Below, piece by piece: positions 1 to 5,390 of a stretch of 5,678 bases of DNA (position 1 is the stretch's first letter; each line of letters begins with the position of its first letter). A program made the translations under genes and the position numbers. Below the pieces are notes generated by a model. That model was not told the DNA's origin. It saw only the letters and a program-made list of their open reading frames with translations, and ran no database searches. This stretch comes from Rudanella sp. (GTDB lineage Bacteria > Bacteroidota > Bacteroidia > Cytophagales > Spirosomataceae), in NCBI GenBank assembly GCA_026785985.1, contig JAJAYX010000725.1:1-5678 (forward strand). Direction: 5' to 3'.

Positions 1-839
1 ATATTCGCAAGCAACAGGCCCTGTCGGTGGGGTATGCCACCGAAATTAAAGCGGCCTACGACGCGGGTGCAACCCTCGCGACTTACCCAACGGCAGGGCA
101 AAATTCGCTGGCCGATCAGTTGAAAATTGTGTCCCGATTGATTCACGGGGGACTGAAAACCAAGATTTATTTTGTTTCGCTGGGCGGCTTCGACACGCAC
201 TCGGCCCAGGTCGATACGGCCGACAACGCGCTGGGCGGACACGCTTCGTTGCTGGGCAAACTGTCGTCGGGTATCAAGATTTTCCAGAACGATTTGACCT
301 TGCAGGGCATTGCCGACAAAGTGGTGGGTATGACGTTTTCGGAGTTCGGTCGGCGGGCCAATTCCAACAACTCAAAAGGTACCGACCACGGCATTGCAGC
401 CCCGATGTTTGTCTTTGGCAACGCCGTGAAACGCTCGACCATTGGCACCAACTCCGATTTGGCCACCCTCACCACCAGTTCGGGGGGTAACAAAGATGTG
501 CCAATGCAAATTGACTTCCGGCGCGTTTACAGTGATGTGCTGAACGACTGGTTTGGCGCGGGGGTTGCCAAAACCAACACGTTGCTGTTCCGATCATCGA
601 CCACCGCGCTCGACTTTCCGACGGTCTCGCTCTTTTCCAACGAGGTCGAAACGGTGGCTTCGGGAGCGTGGACAAACAAGTCCGTTTGGACGGTGGGCCG
701 GCAACCGTTTCCGGGCGAGTTTGTGCGTGTGAATACGGGCCACACCGTCACGATTGGGCAAAACACGACAGTTCGAAATGTGAAACTGAACGGCAAAATT
801 CAGCTCACGGGGCCGTATAAATTGATAATAACGGGATAA
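1..839 (+). CDS. DUF1501 family protein, C-terminal part (5' end outside the window)
   Basis: The reading frame is open from the left edge (first full codon at 3) to the TAA at 837-839, so about 278 C-terminal residues are visible and the true start lies upstream. Family motifs, numbered within the fragment, are GGFDTH (about 61-66), SEFGRR (about 113-118), GTDHG (126-130) and an acidic/aromatic stretch, DFRRVYSDVLNDWFG. These are typical of DUF1501, which belongs to the alkaline phosphatase/sulfatase superfamily. The D-x-H and DHG residues are candidate metal ligands, by analogy only. From about residue 220 a separate tail begins, with W-x4-W spacing, GRQPFPGE and GHTVTI, resembling the beta-strand-rich G8-like modules at the ends of secreted Bacteroidota proteins. 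DUF1501 proteins are usually exported, but the N-terminus cannot be checked here. The next gene, on the same strand, is a DUF1800 gene, the usual partner. The substrate is unknown. Confidence 0.9.
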   Translation, partial: IRKQQALSVGYATEIKAAYDAGATLATYPTAGQNSLADQLKIVSRLIHGGLKTKIYFVSLGGFDTHSAQVDTADNALGGHASLLGKLSSGIKIFQNDLTLQGIADKVVGMTFSEFGRRANSNNSKGTDHGIAAPMFVFGNAVKRSTIGTNSDLATLTTSSGGNKDVPMQIDFRRVYSDVLNDWFGAGVAKTNTLLFRSSTTALDFPTVSLFSNEVETVASGAWTNKSVWTVGRQPFPGEFVRVNTGHTVTIGQNTTVRNVKLNGKIQLTGPYKLIITG

Positions 840-910
840 AGGGAGCATCTTCGACAGTGAAGCATCAATGTTACTTCAGTATGCGTGACGTTTCGGGATG
901 ATGTCGTCTC

Positions 911-947
911 ATAAGCTAATGAACTAATCGACAGTTCATTAGCTTAT
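911..947. repeat. Perfect 15-bp inverted repeat between DUF1501 and DUF1800
   Basis: The arms ATAAGCTAATGAACT (911-925) and AGTTCATTAGCTTAT (933-947) are exact reverse complements separated by a 7-nt loop, AATCGAC. In RNA this would be a stable but AT-rich hairpin. No T tract follows on the + strand (ACAAATTAACCCC), so it is not a classical intrinsic terminator. It could still attenuate or stabilise the transcript 3' end after DUF1501, or be an operator for DUF1800, whose start codon is 28 bp further on. The rest of the 840-974 gap shows no gene and no convincing promoter. Confidence 0.75.
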
Positions 948-974
948 ACAAATTAACCCCTGAGATGCTTATAA

Positions 975-2627
975 ATGCCCTACTTAGACCTGTACACCCC
1001 TGTACTAACCGCTAAAACAGCGGCCCATTTGCTGCGCCGGGCTACGTTTGGCCCCACCCAGGCCGAGATTACGGCATTTACGGGACTAACCGCTACGAAG
1101 GCGGTACAGCAACTCATTAGCAACGCCAACTATACGCTGGCCCCCATCGACATTAACGATGCGAAGCCCACTGCGGGGCAAGCCATAGCCACGATTCCCT
1201 GGGATGGCGACCGCAATTCGGAACTGGGCTATTTTGTGGCCTATTGGTGGATGGGGGTGATGCTGGGGCAGAATCAGCCCATTACGCTGCTCGATAAACT
1301 CACGTTGTTTTGGCAAAATCATTTCGTAACGGCCCGCGAAACGGTCGATGATTACCGCTATATCTGGCGCAACCTGAAACTGCTGCGGGATAATGCCTTC
1401 GGGAATTTCCGGCAGCTGGTGATCGATATGACCAAAGACCCGGCCATGCTGATCTACCAAAACGGCAGCGAGAATAGGGTAGGAGCACCCAACGAGAACT
1501 ATGGTCGGGAGATGCAGGAACTCTTTACCATCGGAGTGCGCGACGTGGCAGGAAACGTCAATTATACGGAGGACGATGTGAAAGAAGCCTCCCGAACCCT
1601 CACCGGCTGGACAGTCACGAACTACTGGACACCCGGCTCCACCACCATCAGCACCGTGTTCGACCCAGCCCGGCACGACCCCAACAATAAAGTTTTTTCC
1701 GGGAAATACGGCAACACAATCGTCACCGGAAGGAGCGGGGCCACAGCGGGCGATCTGGAACTGGCCGATCTAACGGCAATGATTTTTAACCGCCCCGAAA
1801 CAGCCCGGTTTATGTGCCGAAAGCTGTACCGATGGTTTGTGAATCCCAACATCACGTCCGCCATCGAAACAAACGTGATTGTGCCCTTAGCCACGCTTTT
1901 TTCCTCACCCACCAATGACTGGAAGATCCGGCCCGTGCTTGAGAAACTCCTTACGAGTCAGGTGTTTTTTGATGAATCGAACATCGGGGCCATCGTGAAA
2001 TCGCCCGCCGAAATGATGCTGGGGATGCTCCGGTTTTATGGGCAACCACCCCGCAATATGGTCACGCAGCCAGCCGCCTTTCGGAAATACATGGACTTCG
2101 TGTATTACCGAATGCGCGACCTGCAACAGCCGATTCTGGACCAACTAACGGTGTTTGGATATGACGCTTATTACCAGACGGGCTACTCGAAAGTATGGAT
2201 CAACACGAACACGATTGTGTTGCGGGGCGAGTTTATTAACTACCTCGTGCAGGGGTGGTATGAAGTGGAATCGGGATACCGCTTGCAAATCCCACTGGTG
2301 GAAATGATCGAAGCCATCCAGCCCAACTTTGCCGATGTGCCGGCCCTGCCTCAAACCACGCCACCCACCGGAACTCCTGCTGTCACCTGCGTTCGGGTGC
2401 TGGATGCCCTCCTCAAAAACCTGTTTACTACTGACATCTCCCAGGCCCAGAAAGATTTCCTGATCGATATGATTCTGATGCAGGAACTCCCACGACTATC
2501 GTGGGAGTTTGAGTGGAACGCCTACCGCCGGGAACCTACCGACTCGTACCGCCGAAATACGGTGCTATGGCGGCTACAGAACCTGATGAAATATATGCTC
2601 CGAATGGCTGAGTACCAGGTTTGTTAG
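975..2627 (+). CDS. DUF1800 family protein
   Basis: This is a complete 550-residue protein. DUF1800 hallmarks appear in order: AAHLLRRATFGPT (residues 16-28), LTLFWQNHFVT (109-119), the DPAMLIYQNGSEN block (155-167), PNENYGREMQELFTIG (172-187), YTEDDVKEASRTLTGW (197-212), and a C-terminal MKYMLRMAEYQ segment. Length is normal for the family. The ATG at 975 is fixed, because an in-frame TAA occupies 972-974 directly before it. The protein therefore has no hidden upstream signal peptide, and its first 30 residues are not hydrophobic enough to be one. DUF1800 genes are commonly found beside DUF1501 genes, as here, and the two products are presumed to act together, but no reaction is established. 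The last 92 bp overlap the convergent holin-like gene. A strong hairpin lies near the 3' end, at 2485-2509. Confidence 0.93.
   Translation: MPYLDLYTPVLTAKTAAHLLRRATFGPTQAEITAFTGLTATKAVQQLISNANYTLAPIDINDAKPTAGQAIATIPWDGDRNSELGYFVAYWWMGVMLGQNQPITLLDKLTLFWQNHFVTARETVDDYRYIWRNLKLLRDNAFGNFRQLVIDMTKDPAMLIYQNGSENRVGAPNENYGREMQELFTIGVRDVAGNVNYTEDDVKEASRTLTGWTVTNYWTPGSTTISTVFDPARHDPNNKVFSGKYGNTIVTGRSGATAGDLELADLTAMIFNRPETARFMCRKLYRWFVNPNITSAIETNVIVPLATLFSSPTNDWKIRPVLEKLLTSQVFFDESNIGAIVKSPAEMMLGMLRFYGQPPRNMVTQPAAFRKYMDFVYYRMRDLQQPILDQLTVFGYDAYYQTGYSKVWINTNTIVLRGEFINYLVQGWYEVESGYRLQIPLVEMIEAIQPNFADVPALPQTTPPTGTPAVTCVRVLDALLKNLFTTDISQAQKDFLIDMILMQELPRLSWEFEWNAYRREPTDSYRRNTVLWRLQNLMKYMLRMAEYQVC
2485..2509. 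repeat. Perfect 11-bp hairpin with a 3-nt loop inside the DUF1800 3' end
   Basis: The arms AACTCCCACGA (2485-2495) and TCGTGGGAGTT (2499-2509) are exact reverse complements around the loop CTA. The hairpin lies within the DUF1800 coding sequence (residues ELPRLSWEF). It is also 27 bp past the stop codon of the minus-strand holin-like gene. It could therefore serve as a terminator-like structure for that gene's transcript, but no T tract follows on the minus strand. Function is inferred only. Confidence 0.6.
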
Positions 2628-2994
2628 CCACAACTCCCTTTTCCTGCATCCGTTCGCTGGGTGCCTGACGGTCGATGAGCATCCCGACAACAGCCACAGT
2701 TACGGCAATCACGAGCGCGGGCCAGAAACCCTGGATGGTGAAGCTGTCCATGAACTTGTCGATCACTTTGAGCAGAATAGCCGTCACCAAAATGCGAACG
2801 AGGCCCGTCAGCAAAAAAAACGAAATCAGGTTGAGTGGAAACGTCAGAATCCAGCCGACAAAGAAGTTGAGCAGGCCCAGCAAAACGGCAATCAACAGGG
2901 CCGTTCCAAAGTTTTTGACATCGACTTGTGGCATCAGATAAGCCAGACCGAAAATGACTGCTGCATTGAGCAGGAGGTGTAAAATGAGATTCAT
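2536..2994 (-). CDS. Small integral membrane protein, phage-holin-4_2 / YvlD-like family
   Basis: From the ATG at 2992-2994 the product has 152 residues with four hydrophobic segments at about 3-20, 30-49, 52-75 and 91-107. The order and spacing fit the YvlD/phage_holin_4_2 family: an N-terminal helix ending in LAYLMPQVDV, then LLGLLNFFVGWIL, then DSFTIQGFWPAL before the last helix. I chose this start because family members begin a few residues before the first helix. An upstream in-frame ATG (3037-3039) would add 15 residues that do not look like the family. Despite the family name, this chromosomal protein is probably not a lysis holin, and its role is unknown. After helix 4 it carries about 45 extra hydrophilic residues, the last 30 encoded antisense to the DUF1800 3' end. 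An uninterrupted run of eight A (2813-2820, T on the coding strand) lies in the middle of the gene. Confidence 0.85.
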   Translation of the reverse strand: MNLILHLLLNAAVIFGLAYLMPQVDVKNFGTALLIAVLLGLLNFFVGWILTFPLNLISFFLLTGLVRILVTAILLKVIDKFMDSFTIQGFWPALVIAVTVAVVGMLIDRQAPSERMQEKGVVANKPGTQPFGAYISSGSVAAIAPYFGGTSR

Positions 2995-3174
2995 ACGACG
3001 AATAGAAGGATTGTTTTGATACAAGAGCAGGTAGGCCATTTTTGTTTGAAAAAGCGAATCATGGGGCTATTCTCCATGCTATACTGCATTCACAGGGCAT
3101 CGTCCTATAATCTAAACGGGTTGTTTTTGGTTATAGAACCAGAACAACCGTATTAGCGGTTCACCCCTTTTTTT
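2995..3174. promoter_or_regulatory. Divergent intergenic region between the holin-like and methyltransferase genes
   Basis: About 180 bp separates the two divergent start codons, so promoters for both genes should lie here. I found no clean match to the Bacteroidota -7 consensus TAnnTTTG on either strand, so no promoter is assigned. The side nearest the methyltransferase is rich in inverted repeats (3119-3161) and ends in seven T (3168-3174) directly before the ATG. No Shine-Dalgarno sequence is present. Confidence 0.5.
3119..3149 (+). promoter_or_regulatory. Leader hairpin upstream of the methyltransferase gene
   Basis: Positions 3119-3127 pair with 3141-3149 (nine pairs, one of them G-U). 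After a single bulged T at 3128, 3129-3132 pair with 3137-3140 around the tetraloop ATAG. The structure ends 25 bp before the ATG. A second, mutually exclusive stem (AACCG at 3146-3150 with CGGTT at 3157-3161) reuses the right arm and is followed shortly by the T run. The layout resembles a switchable leader, but it could equally be a dyad operator. No known riboswitch class is recognised. Confidence 0.4.
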
Positions 3175-3918
3175 ATGCGCTGTCTCCTTCTATGCCTGCT
3201 TTTGACCACCGTTGCCTGTCGGCAGGGATCGTCGGGGCAAACCGGTACGTCGTCTACCACTACGGCTAAAGCTGCCGATACGACCCGTTTTTACCAGACC
3301 AAATCACCGGCTTACGATGGTATTGGCCGGGTATATATGGGCCGTGAAATTTCGGAGGTGATGGGCCACCTCGGCGCGGGCTGGCTCGAACGCTCAGACC
3401 GCGAACAGGAAGAACGAACCGACCTGCTGGCCGATGCCCTCGATCTGAAATCCACAGATGTAATTGCCGACATTGGAGCCGGAACGGGGTATTTCAGCTT
3501 CCGGCTGGCGCGGTTGGTGCCACAGGGCAAGGTGCTGGCAGTGGATATTCAGCCCGAAATGATCGAGTATCTGACTGCCGGAAAACGCAAAGCCAAAACC
3601 CCCAACGTGGAGCCGGTTCTGGGCACCATCGCCGATCCCAAACTGCCCGCCAACGGCGTTGACCTGGCTCTGTTGGTGGATGCCTACCACGAGTTCTCGA
3701 ACCCCCGCGAAATGATGGATAACATCGTGAAATCGCTCCGACCGGGCGGGCGCGTGGTGCTGGTCGAGTATCGCGCTGAAGACCCCAGCGTGCCGATAAA
3801 GGAACATCATAAAATGACTGAGGTTCAGGCTGCTAAGGAAATGAAAGCAGTGGGATTACGGCTCCTGAAAAATGATCGGCGACTACCTCAACAGCATATT
3901 CTGATTTTTGGAAAGTGA
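3175..3918 (+). CDS. Class I SAM-dependent methyltransferase-like lipoprotein
   Basis: The product has 247 residues. The N-terminus, MRCLLLCLLLTTVAC, is a short charged/hydrophobic segment ending in a lipobox-like TVAC, with Cys15 as the predicted lipidated residue, followed by a Ser/Thr/Gly-rich linker (about 18-37). A conserved family lead-in follows (YMGREISEVMGHLGAGWLER, about 54-73). The Rossmann methyltransferase motifs come next: motif I DIGAGTG (99-105), an acidic residue after strand beta2 (D124 in VDIQPEM), DLALLVDAYHEF (163-174) and LRPGGR (188-193). The SAM-binding glycines and the acidic residue are intact. An in-frame TAG at 3154-3156 limits the start, and starting at M55 would cut into the conserved lead-in. 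The substrate is unknown, though the fold is of the UbiE/Methyltransf_11 type. The odd point is a SAM enzyme with an export signal, because SAM is normally cytoplasmic. Confidence 0.85.
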   Translation: MRCLLLCLLLTTVACRQGSSGQTGTSSTTTAKAADTTRFYQTKSPAYDGIGRVYMGREISEVMGHLGAGWLERSDREQEERTDLLADALDLKSTDVIADIGAGTGYFSFRLARLVPQGKVLAVDIQPEMIEYLTAGKRKAKTPNVEPVLGTIADPKLPANGVDLALLVDAYHEFSNPREMMDNIVKSLRPGGRVVLVEYRAEDPSVPIKEHHKMTEVQAAKEMKAVGLRLLKNDRRLPQQHILIFGK

Positions 3919-3982
3919 CGTTATCTATTGCAGGTGAACACCCCCACGCGAACCAAACCCGTGAAGATCGTTCGGCAATAAC

Positions 3983-4005
3983 GGTAAGCAGTATTTTTGC
4001 TTACC
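3983..4005 (+). promoter_or_regulatory. Candidate promoter -7 element inside an 8-bp dyad, upstream of the rhodanese gene
   Basis: TATTTTTG at 3992-3999 matches the Bacteroidota -7 consensus TAnnTTTG exactly. The -33 element is weak, with only GTTCG near 3970-3974 at roughly the right spacing. The -7 box sits within a perfect inverted repeat, GGTAAGCA (3983-3990) and TGCTTACC (3998-4005), which would suit a repressor site. Transcription would start near 4005, giving a leader of about 50 nt before the rhodanese ATG. The alternative reading is a weak terminator hairpin for the methyltransferase gene 65 bp upstream. Confidence 0.4.
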
Positions 4006-4014
4006 TAAGCGCAT

Positions 4015-4029
4015 CCTGCCTGGGGCAGG
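4015..4029 (+). repeat. Short GC-rich hairpin in the rhodanese leader
   Basis: CCTGCC (4015-4020) and GGCAGG (4024-4029) pair around a 3-nt loop, 28 bp before the rhodanese start codon. There is no T tract, so it is not an intrinsic terminator. It may simply be a leader structure. The rest of 3919-4057 shows no credible gene. Confidence 0.4.
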
Positions 4030-4057
4030 CTGAACTGATAGCCTTAATGCAATCGTT

Positions 4058-4408
4058 ATGCGGTTGGGAATTCAGAACATCGGGATTCCCGACCGCTTTT
4101 TGCAGCCAGCCATATACACCGACATTGACCTGAACGAACTGGAAACGCTTCGGCAGCAGCCCGGCGCGCTGGTGATCGACGTGCGCGACGAATGGGAGTT
4201 TGCCGAGTTCAACCTCGGCGGCATCAACGTGCCACTCAACGACATTCGCGCCCGAAAAGCAGCGTTTTTTGCCTTCGATCCGTTGATTGTGATTTGCACC
4301 AACGGCGTTCGGAGCCGCATTGCTGCCAAAGATTTTCTGCGCCAGCCCGAACTCCAAATCAAAACCATTTACCACCTGCACGGGGGATTGGCTGGCGACG
4401 TTACGTAA
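4058..4408 (+). CDS. Single-domain rhodanese-like protein
   Basis: The product has 116 residues. The rhodanese fold is shown by VIDVRDEWEFAEFNLGGINVPL (about 39-60), where the acidic and GGINVPL elements are typical. The active-site loop CTNGVRS (80-86) has the persulfide-forming Cys80 and the closing Gly and Arg. The C-terminal strand is YHLHGGL (105-111). Family members transfer sulfane sulfur from thiosulfate or persulfides to acceptors in the cytoplasm, and the physiological partner here is not evident. There is no signal peptide. An in-frame TGA at 4031-4033 and the absence of other nearby starts support the ATG at 4058. The protein stops only five residues after GGL, where relatives usually continue with a Trp-containing helix, so the C-terminus is short. 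It converges on bestrophin with an 8-bp overlap. Confidence 0.88.
   Translation: MRLGIQNIGIPDRFLQPAIYTDIDLNELETLRQQPGALVIDVRDEWEFAEFNLGGINVPLNDIRARKAAFFAFDPLIVICTNGVRSRIAAKDFLRQPELQIKTIYHLHGGLAGDVT
4401..4408. other. Palindrome TTACGTAA carrying both convergent stop codons
   Basis: The rhodanese stop TAA is at 4406-4408 (+) and the bestrophin stop TAA is read from 4403-4401 (-). The eight bases are self-complementary, so the two genes end symmetrically with an 8-bp overlap and no room for a separate terminator. Each transcript must run into the antisense of the other gene. Confidence 0.9.
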
Positions 4409-5330
4409 CAATCACAAACCCCAGTTCGGCGGCCTCCTTCTCAACGGCCGGCAGGTTATACCCAAAAATTTCGTGAACATTCACCCGGATCAGCTGCGAA
4501 AGTTGGCTTAAAGGAAGGTTATTGCGCTCAAGGCCAAAGGGTCCTTCAATTTCTTCGCCAATCAGTTCCAGACCCACCAGAATATACGATACCAGCATTA
4601 CGGCAGGAATCGTCAGATAACCATATTCTGTGATTACCGAAAAGGGCATTATCATGATATAGAAGACGATGAAAATCTTGATGAACAGATTGTACGAAAA
4701 CGGAATAGGGGTGCTTTTGATCCGTTCGCAGATGCCTGCCACATCGGGCAGAATTATAATCAAATCATTCAGGTTGATGAGTTGCGCATCCGAGATCACC
4801 CCATCCCGATAGAGTTGCTCAGTGCGGTTACGAAGCTGCAAAACCACCCCGTTCGGCACATTATCGAAGCGTTGTAACATGGACAACGTGCCGGGAACAG
4901 TTTCGTCAAATTCATCAAAATTGCGGTCGTCGCGCAGGTGGTTTTTGAGGGCAAACGGAAAATTGGAGATTACTTTTGTGAAAAACAATTGCTCCGTCGG
5001 CCGCTGATCGCCGAGGATCGCATTGTAGTAAACCGCCAGATTTCGGCAGGTGTTAATGAGCGTTCCCCAAGCCTTACGACTCTCGTAGAATCGGTCGTAG
5101 GCGGTATTTGTCCGAAAAATAATGAGTAAACTCAGCAGAATTCCCATTGTGGACAGAAATTCGGTGGGCGTATTTTTCAGCCAGGTATCAACGAAATTCA
5201 GTTCGATGACGGTCACCGCGACCACATAAATGAGAACGAAGGCCAACCGTTTGAAAAGCGAAATAGCCGTTGGACCCGTATGAAAATGCCAGACGGCCGG
5301 GAGCCAGTCGTTCGTTTTATAGACAATCAT
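4401..5330 (-). CDS. Bestrophin family (RFP-TM) ion channel protein
   Basis: The product has 309 residues, the usual length for bacterial bestrophin homologues. Family signatures are SLLIIFRTNTAYDRFYESRKAWG (67-89), ICERIKSTPIPFSY (200-213) and EEIEGPFGLERNNLPL (259-274). Hydrophobic segments at about 28-47, 60-75, 214-232 and 238-256 agree with four membrane-crossing helices and a cytoplasmic middle region. Bacterial bestrophins form pentameric channels in the inner membrane, and some conduct cations rather than chloride, so ion selectivity is left open. The start ATG (5328-5330) has no Shine-Dalgarno sequence but is preceded by an A/T-rich stretch, and no other ATG fits before an in-frame stop at 5370-5372. 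It lies 51 bp after dapF on the same strand and may be read from the same transcript. Confidence 0.93.
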   Translation of the reverse strand: MIVYKTNDWLPAVWHFHTGPTAISLFKRLAFVLIYVVAVTVIELNFVDTWLKNTPTEFLSTMGILLSLLIIFRTNTAYDRFYESRKAWGTLINTCRNLAVYYNAILGDQRPTEQLFFTKVISNFPFALKNHLRDDRNFDEFDETVPGTLSMLQRFDNVPNGVVLQLRNRTEQLYRDGVISDAQLINLNDLIIILPDVAGICERIKSTPIPFSYNLFIKIFIVFYIMIMPFSVITEYGYLTIPAVMLVSYILVGLELIGEEIEGPFGLERNNLPLSQLSQLIRVNVHEIFGYNLPAVEKEAAELGFVIVT

Positions 5331-5336
5331 TGAAAT

Positions 5337-5390
5337 ATTGAGTGAATGAGTGATTAGGCGACTGAGTGATTAGGCAAGCCTTCACTCAAT
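5337..5390. repeat. Repeat cluster between dapF and bestrophin
   Basis: A 10-bp inverted repeat, ATTGAGTGAA (5337-5346) and TTCACTCAAT (5381-5390), encloses two exact 13-bp direct repeats, TGAGTGATTAGGC (5347-5359 and 5363-5375), with a 16-bp period. The right arm contains the dapF stop codon (5382-5384, read as TGA on the minus strand). The left arm ends 6 bp before the bestrophin ATG. On the minus-strand RNA this could form a long-loop hairpin between the two genes, possibly controlling bestrophin translation or processing. Confidence 0.65.

Noticed and set aside
1086..1676. Long minus-strand open frame (196 codons) opposite the DUF1800 gene
   Set aside because: It lies wholly antisense to clear DUF1800 motifs, its product shows no recognisable domain, and it is best explained as a shadow of the codon bias of the real gene.
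2536..2994. Possibility that the holin-like gene marks a prophage
   Set aside because: No other phage genes, att-like repeats or integrase are present. This four-helix family is widespread as an ordinary chromosomal membrane protein.
3394..3810. Minus-strand frame of 138 codons opposite the methyltransferase gene
   Set aside because: It is fully antisense to conserved methyltransferase motifs, with no domain or start signal of its own.
3915..4133. Plus-strand frame of 72 codons starting with GTG at the methyltransferase stop
   Set aside because: It uses a GTG start, covers the inverted repeats of the gap, runs out of frame into the rhodanese gene and gives a protein without family-like features.
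4001..4411. Minus-strand frame of 136 codons opposite the rhodanese gene
   Set aside because: It is antisense to the rhodanese active-site loop and shows no protein family features.
5337..5390. Possibility of a CRISPR array in the direct repeats before bestrophin
   Set aside because: There are only two 13-bp units with 3-nt spacing between them, far too short for repeats and spacers, and no cas genes nearby.
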